A stretch of DNA of 39,914 nt from Clostridiales bacterium (GCA_015055865.1 SVHK01000012.1:1-39914); one strand, 5' to 3'. Numbered from the stretch's first letter, positions 1 through 8,053 are shown. Numbers and translations: made by a program. The notes: generated from the sequence alone by a model not told the origin.

Positions 1-318
1 GAGATTGTCGGCGCGATGACGGGCTTTGCAGGACTTACAGTCCATCAAGGGGTCGGAGAAACCGCCGAGATGTCCCGATGCTTGCCAAGTGCGCGTGTTC
101 ATTAAAATTGCGCAGTCGACGCCCGTGTTGTGGGGATTCTCTTGAATGAATTTTTTCCACCAAGCCTTTTTTACGTTATTTTTTAATTCAACACCCAAAG
201 GACCGTAATCCCAAGTGTTAGCAAGCCCACCGTAAATTTCGCTACCGGGAAAAATAAATCCGCGCGTTTTACAAAGGGAAACGAGTTTTTCCATCGTTAC
301 AGCTCTTTTTTCTGCCAT
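1..318 (-). CDS. glyS: Glycyl-tRNA synthetase, dimeric class II type (N-terminal part, cut by window edge)
   Basis: The first 106 codons are present and the gene runs off the left edge. The enzyme charges tRNA-Gly with glycine in the cytoplasm. The N-terminus carries the hallmark of the eukaryote-like homodimeric family, [18 protein letters not shown] at residues 25-42, then a segment with [18 protein letters not shown] and a CxxC pair (Cys94, Cys97) followed by HRAD, as in the insertion of this family. The start ATG (318-316) lies behind AAGGAG. It is transcribed alone from a good promoter 39 nt upstream with a short leader, so there is no room for a T-box. The catalytic and anticodon-binding domains lie outside the window. 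Confidence 0.95.
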   Translation of the reverse strand, partial: MAEKRAVTMEKLVSLCKTRGFIFPGSEIYGGLANTWDYGPLGVELKNNVKKAWWKKFIQENPHNTGVDCAILMNTRTWQASGHLGGFSDPLMDCKSCKARHRADNL

Positions 319-356
319 AATTATAAGCTCCTTAAAAAATCTTTCTTCACTTATTT

Positions 357-386
357 ATTATACAATGTTTTTACGCTTTAAGTCAA
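357..386 (-). promoter_or_regulatory. Promoter of glyS
   Basis: Reading the minus strand there is a -35 TTGACT (386-381), an 18-nt spacer and a perfect -10 TATAAT (362-357), about 39 nt before the glyS start. It fits the sigma-A consensus. Confidence 0.8.
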
Positions 387-444
387 ATGCTTGAAAGCGT
401 TTTTTTGAAAAATTCTTTTGAATTTGTTTGATTTAAAGTATTAG

Positions 445-472
445 CCCCTGCCGAATAAATATTCGGCAGGGG
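445..472 (-). terminator. Hairpin after the amino-acid ABC operon
   Basis: A perfect inverted repeat of 13 nt per arm (445-457 and 460-472, left arm CCCCTGCCGAATA) lies just beyond the stop of the ATPase gene. On the minus strand it is followed only by CTAATACTTTAAAT, so the U-tract is poor. Termination is inferred from position and stem strength. Confidence 0.6.
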
Positions 473-493
473 CAGGTATGCGTTGAATACGAT

Positions 494-1342
494 TTAAAGT
501 ACTTTTGAAAGGAAATCTTTCAATCTTTCGTCTTTGGGGTTGGAGAAAAACTCGTCGGGGGTATTTTCTTCTTTAATAACGCCTTCGCTCATAAAGATAA
601 TACGGTCGGCAACTTCTTTCGCAAACCCCATTTCGTGGGTTACTACGACCATGGTCATACCGTCTTTGGCAAGTTCGGTCATAACTTTTAACACTTCGCC
701 GACCATTTCGGGGTCAAGTGCGCTCGTGGGTTCGTCGAAAAGCATTACGTCCGGTTCCATTGCAAGGGCGCGGATAATCGCGATACGCTGTTTTTGACCG
801 CCCGAAAGGGTGGACGGGTAAACGTTTGCTTTGTCTTCAAGCCCGACTTTTTTCAAAAGTTCGAACGCTTTTTCTTCCGCTTTCGCCTTGATTTCGGCAA
901 GCGTTACGTCAATTTCTTCTAAAGGCGTTTTTTCTTTTTTGAAGAGATTTTTTAAACGAATGAAAAAGTTTTTACATTTCTTTTTATTAAGTTCTGTTTT
1001 TTGAACGTGCACGGGGGCGAGCGTGATATTTTCAAGCACAGTTTTATTGTTGAAAAGATTGAATTGTTGGAATACCATACCGATATGCTGACGGTGTTTG
1101 TTGATATCGACTTTCATATCCACGAGATTTTCGCCACGGAACAAAATCGTACCGCCAGACGGGTCTTCCATACAGTTTAAACAACGCAGGAACGTGGATT
1201 TACCGCAACCCGACGGACCGATAATTGCGATAACGTCTCCGCTGTTGACCGTTAAATCTATTCCTTTTAATACGGTGTGATTGCCGAATGTTTTCGTTAA
1301 ATTTTTTACTTCAAGAATGGGTGTGATTTCAATGCTCGTCAT
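494..1342 (-). CDS. Polar amino-acid ABC transporter, ATP-binding subunit
   Basis: This 282-residue ATPase would energise uptake of a polar amino acid together with the permease and binding protein encoded just upstream. All nucleotide-binding motifs are intact: Walker [10 protein letters not shown] (42-50), Q-loop VFQQFNLF (about 90-97), signature LSGGQKQR (179-186), Walker B VMLFDEP with the D-loop SALD, and switch histidine VTHEMG. It is GlnQ/ArtM-like, but such proteins are usually near 240-250 residues. The surplus is a lysine-rich insertion at about 118-152 in the helical domain between Q-loop and signature. The start ATG abuts the permease stop codon with no gap, and its ribosome binding site AAGGAGA lies in the permease C-terminal codons, so translation is probably coupled. 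The substrate cannot be told from sequence. Confidence 0.93.
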   Translation of the reverse strand: MTSIEITPILEVKNLTKTFGNHTVLKGIDLTVNSGDVIAIIGPSGCGKSTFLRCLNCMEDPSGGTILFRGENLVDMKVDINKHRQHIGMVFQQFNLFNNKTVLENITLAPVHVQKTELNKKKCKNFFIRLKNLFKKEKTPLEEIDVTLAEIKAKAEEKAFELLKKVGLEDKANVYPSTLSGGQKQRIAIIRALAMEPDVMLFDEPTSALDPEMVGEVLKVMTELAKDGMTMVVVTHEMGFAKEVADRIIFMSEGVIKEENTPDEFFSNPKDERLKDFLSKVL

Positions 1343-2083
1343 TTAAGCGTTCTCCTTTTCTTGCGTTTTTTCGGTTGCGTTTTTATCGCTTTTTGCGAAA
1401 GCGTTTTCAATTAAGCGCACGCCCAACGTAATCAAAAGAACGAGTACGATATAAATTACTGCCATTACGAGATAGGGCACCATCTTTTCGTAGTTTTTGC
1501 TTCCGATTGTGCTTAACGCCGTGTATAAGTCGTAAACAGTAATAAAACTCAAAACGGAAGTTTCCTTGATAAGGGTTATAAATTCGTTGCCGAGCGTAGG
1601 CAAAATATTCTTGATTGCTTGGGGAATAACGATTTTTGTCATCGTCGTCGAATAACTTAAGCCCATAGCTCGACCTGCTTCCATTTGTCCAACGTCAACC
1701 GAGTTGATGCCACCGCGCATAATTTCGGATACGTAAGCACCGCTATTCATACCGAACACGATGATGCCTACGGTAAGGGAATTGACTTCCTTAACGCCCA
1801 AAGAAGGGAGCATTACGTAATAAGCGAGCAAGAGTTGAACGACCATTGGCGTACCGCGGAAAAGAGCGACGTACACGGAACAAATTTTATCTAAAATCCG
1901 CGAAAAAAGTTTGTATTTAGGCGCGACTTTGACGACGGCGATAAGCGTACCGATGAAAATACCGATGATTAAGCCGAGTACGGCAACTTTAACGGTGTTG
2001 GATAAACCGTCTAAAAGTAGTTTTTGGAAATATTCCGATTCCATCGTAGATAGGAATTTTTCCCATTTTGTAGCCCAATCCAT
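1343..2083 (-). CDS. Polar amino-acid ABC transporter, permease subunit
   Basis: A 246-residue integral membrane protein of the HisM/GlnP permease family. It has hydrophobic spans near 25-50, 65-90, 100-120 and 195-225. The conserved EAA loop that docks on the ATPase is recognisable at about 140-165 (AGRAMGLSYSTTMTKIVIPQ). A single permease gene implies a homodimeric channel. The C-terminal tail is charged and hydrophilic (KSDKNATEKTQEKENA) and overlaps the ribosome binding site of the ATPase gene. It lies 73 nt downstream of the binding-protein gene, separated by a terminator-like hairpin that probably lowers its expression relative to the binding protein. Confidence 0.92.
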   Translation of the reverse strand: MDWATKWEKFLSTMESEYFQKLLLDGLSNTVKVAVLGLIIGIFIGTLIAVVKVAPKYKLFSRILDKICSVYVALFRGTPMVVQLLLAYYVMLPSLGVKEVNSLTVGIIVFGMNSGAYVSEIMRGGINSVDVGQMEAGRAMGLSYSTTMTKIVIPQAIKNILPTLGNEFITLIKETSVLSFITVYDLYTALSTIGSKNYEKMVPYLVMAVIYIVLVLLITLGVRLIENAFAKSDKNATEKTQEKENA

Positions 2084-2121
2084 AAATTTACTCCTAAAAA
2101 ATATCGACTAAACAAAACGAA

Positions 2122-2139
2122 CCCCGCGCGAGCGCGGGG
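2122..2139 (-). terminator. Intra-operon hairpin between binding protein and permease (partial terminator)
   Basis: A perfect GC-rich inverted repeat, CCCCGCGC and GCGCGGGG with a 2-nt centre, sits between the binding-protein stop and the permease start. On the minus strand it is followed by TTCGTTTTGTTT, a U-rich tract. This is a common arrangement for making more binding protein than membrane subunits, by partial termination or by protecting the upstream mRNA end. Confidence 0.7.
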
Positions 2140-2156
2140 AAGTTTTAGCTTGGAAA

Positions 2157-3026
2157 TTATTTTCCGTTTACGGCTTTTACGATTGCGTTTGCAGGCGCTT
2201 CGTCAACGACTACCGCGTAGATGTTACCGTTGATAAGGTCGTTTACTGCGTCTTGCGCCGTAGGATACCCTTTGCCTTCAAGGTTTGCGAATCCGTCGTA
2301 ACCCCAATCAGCGTCGCCGTTTACGTACATACTGCCCGTCGTACCCGTTTGGTAACCGAACTTTTTGCCCGTAAGGCTTGCGATTTTTGCTTCCACTTCT
2401 TCAAGAGTGGTGCAATTATCAAAATCGGTGTTATCCGCCGAAACGATTAATTTTTGAGATGCGGTGTAGTATTTGGAAGTGAAACCGTAAAGGTCTTCAC
2501 GGTCGGGACTAACGGTAATACCTGCCATACCGATATCTGCGTACCCTGCGTCAACTTGTGTGAAAATATCGTCGAAACCGATATTTTTAATTACGAGCGT
2601 AAGATTTTTCTTTTGTGCGTAAGCCGCCGCGATTTCAATATCAAGCCCGTAGATTTTTCCGTCGTCGCCGATGTATTCAAACGGCTCGAAGGGGCAGTTC
2701 GTTACCACGACGAATTTGTCTGCGGTATTCACTACGTCCGTCGTCGTTACGTCGTAGCCGTTCTTCGTGCCCGTACCTTCAAAGTACTTCGCTACGTATT
2801 TTGCGAAATCGCCGTTGTTTCGGATTTCTGCAAGGAACGCGTTAAAATCTTCAATTAATTGCGTGTTTTCTTTATCGGTAACGAACGCGTATTCTTCGTC
2901 GGTCAATTTAACTTCGATTGCTTTTACGACGAGAGTGTCGTCGGGGGTTTTACAGGACGCGAAGCCGAAGGTTGCGAACGTTGCGACTACCGCAAGCGCG
3001 GTTGCTAAAAATTTCTTAAGTTTCAT
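2157..3026 (-). CDS. Amino-acid ABC transporter substrate-binding lipoprotein, apparently circularly permuted
   Basis: A 289-residue family-3 solute-binding protein. A signal peptide with Cys25 (FASC) implies lipid anchoring outside the membrane. The core begins near residue 104 (KFVVVTNCPFEPFEYIGDDG) and continues through GLDIEIAAAYAQ, DIGMAGITVSPDRE, and ends at AVVVDEAPANAIVKAVNGK. In ordinary members that last stretch is followed by a final strand plus helix with a KLTDEEYAFxxxKGN...LAEI...YxKYF pattern. Here that element is absent from the C-terminus and is found instead at residues 38-83, just after the lipobox (EVKLTDEEYAFVTDKENT, FNAFLAEIRNNGDFAKYVAKYF). This is the expected layout of a circular permutation. 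The start has AAGGAG upstream and a strong promoter. It is the first gene of the importer operon. Ligand unknown. Confidence 0.9.
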   Translation of the reverse strand: MKLKKFLATALAVVATFATFGFASCKTPDDTLVVKAIEVKLTDEEYAFVTDKENTQLIEDFNAFLAEIRNNGDFAKYVAKYFEGTGTKNGYDVTTTDVVNTADKFVVVTNCPFEPFEYIGDDGKIYGLDIEIAAAYAQKKNLTLVIKNIGFDDIFTQVDAGYADIGMAGITVSPDREDLYGFTSKYYTASQKLIVSADNTDFDNCTTLEEVEAKIASLTGKKFGYQTGTTGSMYVNGDADWGYDGFANLEGKGYPTAQDAVNDLINGNIYAVVVDEAPANAIVKAVNGK

Positions 3027-3072
3027 TTTGTTTTTTCTCCTTTGAAACGTTTAATATTGAATAACGAACATT

Positions 3073-3101
3073 ATTTTAATACTTTCATAAATTAAAGTCA
3101 A
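3073..3101 (-). promoter_or_regulatory. Promoter of the amino-acid ABC operon
   Basis: On the minus strand: -35 TTGACT (3101-3096), a 17-nt spacer, -10 TAAAAT (3078-3073), 47 nt before the binding-protein start. Confidence 0.75.
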
Positions 3102-3231
3102 TCGTTTTTATAGGGCTTTATTAAAAAAACAAATAAATTTTCAAAAATGATTGCATAAATGTATAAAACTTGTGAATATACCGTATAAAATTAAAAAGAC
3201 TTAAAACGGGAGAAAAAGCGACGAAACGGAG

Positions 3232-3260
3232 TTGCGTTTTTTTTTGAAATATGATATAAT
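3232..3260 (+). promoter_or_regulatory. Promoter of tgt
   Basis: -35 TTGCGT (3232-3237), a 17-nt spacer, and a perfect -10 TATAAT (3255-3260) preceded by TGA, an extended -10. It lies 61 nt before the tgt start. Confidence 0.7.
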
Positions 3261-3294
3261 CAATAAGTGAAAAATAAAAGCAAAGAAAATATAA

Positions 3295-4452
<1,158 letters not shown>

Positions 4453-4471
4453 ATAAAAACGGAGAATCTAC

Positions 4472-4544
4472 TTCGCAATACTTCGTCCCGCCTTGCGTTT
4501 CCCTTGCTCGTTTACAATTAAGTAAACTCCCGTCGGGAATCCGC
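4472..4544. repeat. Imperfect direct repeat, copy 1 (73 nt)
   Basis: First of two direct copies in the gene-free stretch 4453-4834. It begins TTCGCAATACTTCGTC and ends GGGAATCCGC. Shared blocks with copy 2 are TTCGCAATACTT, CCTTGCGTT, CCCTTG, AGTAAACT and the terminal GG(A/G)ATxCGC. A 64-codon minus-strand frame (4662-4468) crosses both copies but resembles nothing I know, and I do not call it a gene. The rest of 4453-4834 holds only this pair and the yajC promoter. Confidence 0.7.
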
Positions 4545-4609
4545 GTTGCTCCTTGTCTTGCTTGTATCTTGCTCCGTTTTTCGCTTTAAACGGCAGGTAC
4601 ATTATCTGT

Positions 4610-4688
4610 TTCGCAATACTTTGTCGCTCCTTGCGTTCTCCCCCCCCTTGTTTATTTGTCATTTAGTAAACTTCTATTGGGGATTCGC
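4610..4688. repeat. Imperfect direct repeat, copy 2 (79 nt)
   Basis: Second copy of the element at 4472-4544, beginning TTCGCAATACTTTGTCGC and ending GGGGATTCGC, with a few small insertions including a run of seven C. Function unknown. It could be a small dispersed genomic repeat or the remains of one. Confidence 0.7.
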
Positions 4689-4765
4689 TTGGCTATGAAA
4701 ATTGCGACTAAAGAATGAAAAATAAGTGAAAAGGAAAAAATTTCCGCAATTCATCTATTATTTGC

Positions 4766-4794
4766 TTGCAAAAATGATTTAAAAAGTGTATGAT
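4766..4794 (+). promoter_or_regulatory. Promoter of yajC
   Basis: -35 TTGCAA (4766-4771), a 17-nt spacer, -10 TATGAT (4789-4794), 40 nt before the yajC start. Confidence 0.65.
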
Positions 4795-4834
4795 AGAACT
4801 ACTAAATTAAAAATAATATAAAGGAGTTTACAAT

Positions 4835-5215
4835 ATGTTTAATTTATTGGCGGAAAGCGCCGGCTCTTGGGTAGTCGTGGTGGTTTTACTTTTGGTAATG
4901 GTTGCGTTTATGGTGTATTCCAACTATTCGCAAAAGAAAAGACAAAAGGAAACGCAAGCAACTCTTGACGCGATTCAACCGGGTAACAAAGTAAAAACCA
5001 TCGGTGGCGTTTGTGGCGTCGTCGTAGAAATTTGTCCCGAAGACAATACGTTCGTTTTGGAAACGGGTACGGAAAAGAGCGGTAAGTCTTATATCAAATT
5101 CGATAAACAAGCGGTTTACCAAACGGACGCGGTTGCAAAAAAAGCAGAGCCCGTTGTAGAAGAAAAGCCCGTTGAGGAAAAAACGGAAGAAAATACTCAA
5201 GAAACCAACGAATAA
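4835..5215 (+). CDS. yajC: Sec translocon accessory protein YajC
   Basis: A 126-residue single-span membrane protein. The family associates with SecD/SecF and the SecYEG channel. Residues 11-30 form one hydrophobic helix (WVVVVVLLLVMVAFMVY), followed by the basic NYSQKKRQKE and the conserved cytoplasmic domain with GNKVKTIGGVCGVVVE and FVLETG. The C-terminal 25 residues are a Glu/Lys-rich tail (VVEEKPVEEKTEENTQETNE) with no visible fold. The start follows AAAGGAG. The partner genes secD and secF lie about 4.7 kb downstream on the same strand, separated by inserted genes. Confidence 0.93.
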   Translation: MFNLLAESAGSWVVVVVLLLVMVAFMVYSNYSQKKRQKETQATLDAIQPGNKVKTIGGVCGVVVEICPEDNTFVLETGTEKSGKSYIKFDKQAVYQTDAVAKKAEPVVEEKPVEEKTEENTQETNE

Positions 5216-5235
5216 AAGAGTAAAGAATAATTTAA

Positions 5236-5269
5236 AAACACCTTCGCATATAATAGGGCGGAGGTGTTT
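5236..5269 (+). promoter_or_regulatory. Hairpin enclosing the ribosome binding site of the yrzE-like gene
   Basis: AAACACCTTCGC (5236-5247) pairs with GCGGAGGTGTTT (5258-5269): 12 bp with one G-U and a 10-nt loop. The only Shine-Dalgarno for the next gene, GGAGG at 5260-5264, lies inside the 3' arm, so the fold would block initiation. It may also serve as a weak terminator for yajC, but the following CTTTATGG is not a proper U-tract. Confidence 0.55.
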
Positions 5270-5273
5270 CTTT

Positions 5274-5648
5274 ATGGAAAATGAAAACGTATTGGATTTT
5301 TTTCAAATTGTTCGGGCAACGTTGCTTGCCGTCTTGTGTGGTTTGGGATTAACTTTGCTCTTTGCCATTATTCTTAATTTTACCGATTTTTCCGATAAAA
5401 TCATCTTACCCGTCAATCTTTGTATTCGCGCTCTTTCCGTCTTTTTGGGTTGCGCTTGGTTTTTGCGCGGAGAAAAGGGTTGGTTGCGCGGGGGTATAGT
5501 AGGATTACTTTTTACTTTTTTAAGCGGGTTATTGTTCGCTCTTTTGGGCGGTGGAATGGAGTGGACTTGGTTGCTTATCGTAGAAGTACTATTTGGGTTA
5601 ATTTGCGGGGCATTATCGGGTATTTTTGCCGTCAATTACCGTCAATAA
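5274..5648 (+). CDS. TIGR04086 / YrzE-like four-helix membrane protein
   Basis: A 124-residue protein made almost wholly of hydrophobic segments, about four transmembrane helices near 14-34, 43-60, 70-90 and 96-117. A loop with RGEKGWLRGGIVG lies between helices 2 and 3. Position directly after yajC and the length match the TIGR04086/YrzE family found in Bacilli and Clostridia, whose function is unknown. I chose the ATG at 5274, eight or so nt behind GGAGGTG, rather than an in-frame start further upstream, which would overlap yajC and add 34 basic non-family residues. The ribosome binding site is buried in a hairpin. Confidence 0.8.
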   Translation: MENENVLDFFQIVRATLLAVLCGLGLTLLFAIILNFTDFSDKIILPVNLCIRALSVFLGCAWFLRGEKGWLRGGIVGLLFTFLSGLLFALLGGGMEWTWLLIVEVLFGLICGALSGIFAVNYRQ

Positions 5649-5702
5649 CCGAAAAATCTGCGCGGAGTGAAAAAAAGTAGTTCAAAATCCTTGCTTTTTT
5701 TG

Positions 5703-5731
5703 TTGCATAAAAAATGAGAAAGTGCTAAAAT
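5703..5731 (+). promoter_or_regulatory. Promoter of the candidate ncRNA
   Basis: -35 TTGCAT (5703-5708), a 17-nt spacer ending in TGC (extended -10), -10 TAAAAT (5726-5731). The predicted start of transcription, near 5738, falls on the first base of the long inverted repeat at 5739. Confidence 0.65.
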
Positions 5732-5737
5732 TAAAGT

Positions 5738-5918
5738 TGCCAAACATTTTAAATTTAAGTTATTAAAAAGCTCAAATAAGGGTATAGCTCGGTAGAACTA
5801 TACTCTCATCGCGTTTTACAATTTAAATCCTTATTTGAGTGTAAAAATGTTTGGCGACTGTGCGATAATGGTATATGTATCTACGATGCCGTCCTCGTGC
5901 AGGACGGCATTTATTTTG
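5738..5918 (+). ncRNA. Candidate structured non-coding RNA or long riboregulator leader
   Basis: This fills most of the gene-free stretch 5649-5957. The outer arms GCCAAACATTTT (5739-5750) and AAAATGTTTGGC (5844-5855) pair perfectly over 12 bp. Inside them CTCAAATAAGG (5771-5781) and CCTTATTTGAG (5829-5839) pair over 11 bp, and inside those GTATAG (5782-5787) and CTATAC (5798-5803) form a small hairpin. A promoter ends just before the outer stem and an intrinsic terminator closes at 5886-5918, giving a transcript near 180 nt. I recognise no known family: it is shorter than typical 6S RNA up to the stem closure and it lacks SRP, tmRNA or RNase P signatures. It could act alone or control the lipoprotein gene downstream. 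Confidence 0.6.
5886..5918 (+). terminator. Intrinsic terminator of the candidate ncRNA
   Basis: ATGCCGTCCT and AGGACGGCAT form a perfect 10-bp stem with loop CGTGC, followed by TTATTTTG. It ends 40 nt before the BspA-like start codon, so read-through or antitermination would be needed for that gene unless it has its own promoter. Confidence 0.8.
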
Positions 5919-5957
5919 CCGTTTTTTACAAGCGAAAAAATTATTTGGAGGTTTTTT

Positions 5958-7877
5958 ATGAAAAGAAAAAATTTGTTGGTGGGACTACTGTCTCTTACGG
6001 CTACTGTTTTGGGCGGAATTGCCATCGGGTCTTGTGAGATTTTAAACCAAGGCGCTCAAGCGAACCCCGAACCTACGCAAATCGAGCAGGTTTACGAGCA
6101 ATACATAATTCACGCGAAAGCTGAAGGGAAAACTCCGCTTTCGTATGAAGAATGGCTCGCGAGCATTAAAGGTGAGCGTGGTGAAACGGGTGAAAAAGGA
6201 GAGCAGGGAGAGAAAGGCGAGCAAGGCTTAGGGATTAAAAAAGTAGAATACGACGAAAACGGCGATTTAAAAATCACGTTTACGGACGGAACTTCTCAAA
6301 CGGTAGAAACGCCCGAAGAACATTCGCATAAGTTTGTGGAGGGGAATTGTGCTTGTGGGGATAACGTTGCAACGGCTATGTTGCAATATACCTTAAACAA
6401 CGACGCGCAGTCTTATTCGGTTGGGCTTTGGAGTGAAGAAGAAGTAGCGGAGATGTTATGCTTTACAGGGGAAGAAGTTTTTGAAGCAAGAGAAATATTC
6501 CCGAAAGCAAAAATCACGGGCAAACTGCAAATTCCTTTAGAATATAACGGGCTACCCGTTACCGCGATTGATGACTATGGGTTTAGTGCATCTTCCTTTT
6601 CTGAAATCGTTATTCCCGATACGGTAACGGAAATAGGCGAGTACGCGTTTGCTTTTACTGAAATAACGGGCGTAACGATTCCCAACGGCGTAACGGCTAT
6701 TAATGAAGGCGCTTTCGGTATGTGTCTTAATTTAACAAACGTAGAAATTCCCGATACGGTAAAAAAAATAGGGGAGGATGCGTTTGCTTATTGTGCTGAA
6801 TTGGCAAGAGTGAATATACCTAATACGGTAATAGAAATAGGGGAGTCTGCGTTTTATTATTGCGCTAAATTGGAGAGCATGAATATTCCCAACGGCGTAA
6901 CGAGTATCGGTGAGTATGCGTTTTTTTCTTGCGATAGTTTGACGAGTATAACCATTCCCAATGGCGTAACGAGTATTGGGGGGTATGCGTTTTTTTCTTG
7001 CGATAGTTTGACGAGTATAACCATTCCCAATGGCGTAACGAGTATTGGGGGGTATGCGTTTTCTTGTTGCGATAATTTGACGAGCGTAGAAGTTCCGGAA
7101 TCCATAGTTAGCGTAAATAATGGTGCGTTTGGCGGTTGCGCTAAATTGCAATTCAACGAATACGATAACGCGAAGTATTTGGGAAATAAAAACAATAAAT
7201 ACGTGTTATTGGTAGTGTCGAAAAATAACTCTATAACAAGTTGTACGATATACGAAACGACAAAAACTATTGCGGATTATGCGTTCATTGATTGTAGTAG
7301 TTTAAATAATCTCGTGATTTCCGATTCGGTGACTGCCATTGGAAATAGTGCGTTTGAGCGTTGTAGCAATTTGACGAGTATTGAGATTCCCGATTCGGTG
7401 ACTTCTATTGGCGTTCGTGCGTTTTCATCTTGTTCAAAATTGACGAATATAGATGTCGATGAAAAAAATACGGTGTATAAAGATATTGACGGCAATTTGT
7501 ATAGCAAGGACGGAAAAACGTTGATTCAATACGTTAGTAGTAAAACGGCAAATGAATTTTCTATCCCTAATTCTGTAACGACAATCGGGTGTTATGCTTT
7601 TGCTTCTGAGTACATATACCGTTTAGTTATTCCTTCTTCTGTGATAAAAATTGAAGAATATGCGTTTTATAGGATTTCTGTACAATTGGTTGAATTTGGA
7701 CGTGTAAGCGGTTGGAGTTCTTGGAACGGGAACGTTAAAAATCGAATTTCAAAAGAATATTTGGAAGACGCTTCTGTGGCGGCGTTGTGGTTGTATAATG
7801 GGTCGTATTGCGTTTTGACGTGGGATGAACAAGACGCGGAGAATGACGATTATTCCGGGTGGACGGATAATTATTAA
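5958..7877 (+). CDS. BspA-like leucine-rich repeat surface lipoprotein
   Basis: A 639-residue exported protein. The lipoprotein signal ends at Cys26 (IAIGSC). Residues 72-92 are a short collagen-like Gly-X-Y run (GERGETGEKGEQGEKGEQ), followed by a DGTSQTVETPEEHSHKF linker and a small CxC (GNCACG). From about 195 to 600 there are many 23-residue LRR_5 units of the form IPNGVTSIGxYAFxxCxxLTS, as in Bacteroides/Treponema BspA adhesins. Three consecutive units are almost identical at DNA level, a recent tandem duplication. The start ATG follows TTGGAGG; an upstream in-frame start would run through the ncRNA and is rejected. A role in surface adhesion is inferred from the family. It interrupts a conserved housekeeping block, suggesting later insertion. 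Confidence 0.88.
   Translation: MKRKNLLVGLLSLTATVLGGIAIGSCEILNQGAQANPEPTQIEQVYEQYIIHAKAEGKTPLSYEEWLASIKGERGETGEKGEQGEKGEQGLGIKKVEYDENGDLKITFTDGTSQTVETPEEHSHKFVEGNCACGDNVATAMLQYTLNNDAQSYSVGLWSEEEVAEMLCFTGEEVFEAREIFPKAKITGKLQIPLEYNGLPVTAIDDYGFSASSFSEIVIPDTVTEIGEYAFAFTEITGVTIPNGVTAINEGAFGMCLNLTNVEIPDTVKKIGEDAFAYCAELARVNIPNTVIEIGESAFYYCAKLESMNIPNGVTSIGEYAFFSCDSLTSITIPNGVTSIGGYAFFSCDSLTSITIPNGVTSIGGYAFSCCDNLTSVEVPESIVSVNNGAFGGCAKLQFNEYDNAKYLGNKNNKYVLLVVSKNNSITSCTIYETTKTIADYAFIDCSSLNNLVISDSVTAIGNSAFERCSNLTSIEIPDSVTSIGVRAFSSCSKLTNIDVDEKNTVYKDIDGNLYSKDGKTLIQYVSSKTANEFSIPNSVTTIGCYAFASEYIYRLVIPSSVIKIEEYAFYRISVQLVEFGRVSGWSSWNGNVKNRISKEYLEDASVAALWLYNGSYCVLTWDEQDAENDDYSGWTDNY
6873..7079 (+). repeat. Tandem 69-bp repeats within the BspA-like gene
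   Basis: Three head-to-tail units of 69 bp (about 6873-6941, 6942-7010 and 7011-7079), each encoding one 23-residue LRR. Units 2 and 3 are nearly identical (shared CCATTCCCAATGGCGTAACG and GTATTGGGGGGTATGCG). Unit 1 differs at several bases. This is a substrate for slippage or recombination and hence for length variation between strains. Confidence 0.85.
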
Positions 7878-7922
7878 AACTCGATTGGCGAAAGGAGTGA
7901 GTGAAGTGCGCTTATAGGCGTT

Positions 7923-7960
7923 CGATTTTTTTGTGGGGTAACGAAAAATACAAAAAATCG
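7923..7960. terminator. Weak AT-rich hairpin after the BspA-like gene
   Basis: CGATTTTTTTGT (7923-7934) can pair with ACAAAAAATCG (7950-7960) with one bulge. The pairing is almost all A-T and no clean U-tract follows, so it is at best a weak terminator. Confidence 0.35.
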
Positions 7961-7990
7961 TCATAAATCAAAAAAAGTATTGGAAACTAC

Positions 7991-8019
7991 TTGCAATTTT
8001 GTGAAATTTGTATTATAAT
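7991..8019 (+). promoter_or_regulatory. Promoter of the SCIFF precursor gene
   Basis: -35 TTGCAA (7991-7996), a 17-nt spacer, perfect -10 TATAAT (8014-8019), 34 nt before the start codon. Confidence 0.8.
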
Positions 8020-8053
8020 TATGTTACAATAAATTATAAATAGGAGCACGATT

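Noticed and set aside
4468..4662. 64-codon minus-strand frame between tgt and yajC
   Set aside because: It coincides with the two imperfect direct repeats, has no clear start signal and resembles no protein I know.
4472..4688. CRISPR-like repeat pair
   Set aside because: There are only two copies, of 73-79 nt, diverged from each other, without regular spacers or cas genes.
5771..5839. tRNA-like sequence (GGTATAGCTCGGTAGAAC resembling a D-arm, with paired ends)
   Set aside because: There is no T-arm motif, no anticodon stem-loop of the right spacing and no CCA-side discriminator layout. It fits better as the inner part of the larger hairpin.
5739..5855. 6S RNA identity for the candidate ncRNA
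   Set aside because: The span between the outer arms is about 117 nt and there is no clear large symmetric central bubble of the expected size; the evidence is insufficient for that name.
6732..7507. Antisense frames within the BspA-like gene that look repetitive
   Set aside because: The repetition is only the reverse strand of the 69-bp LRR units.
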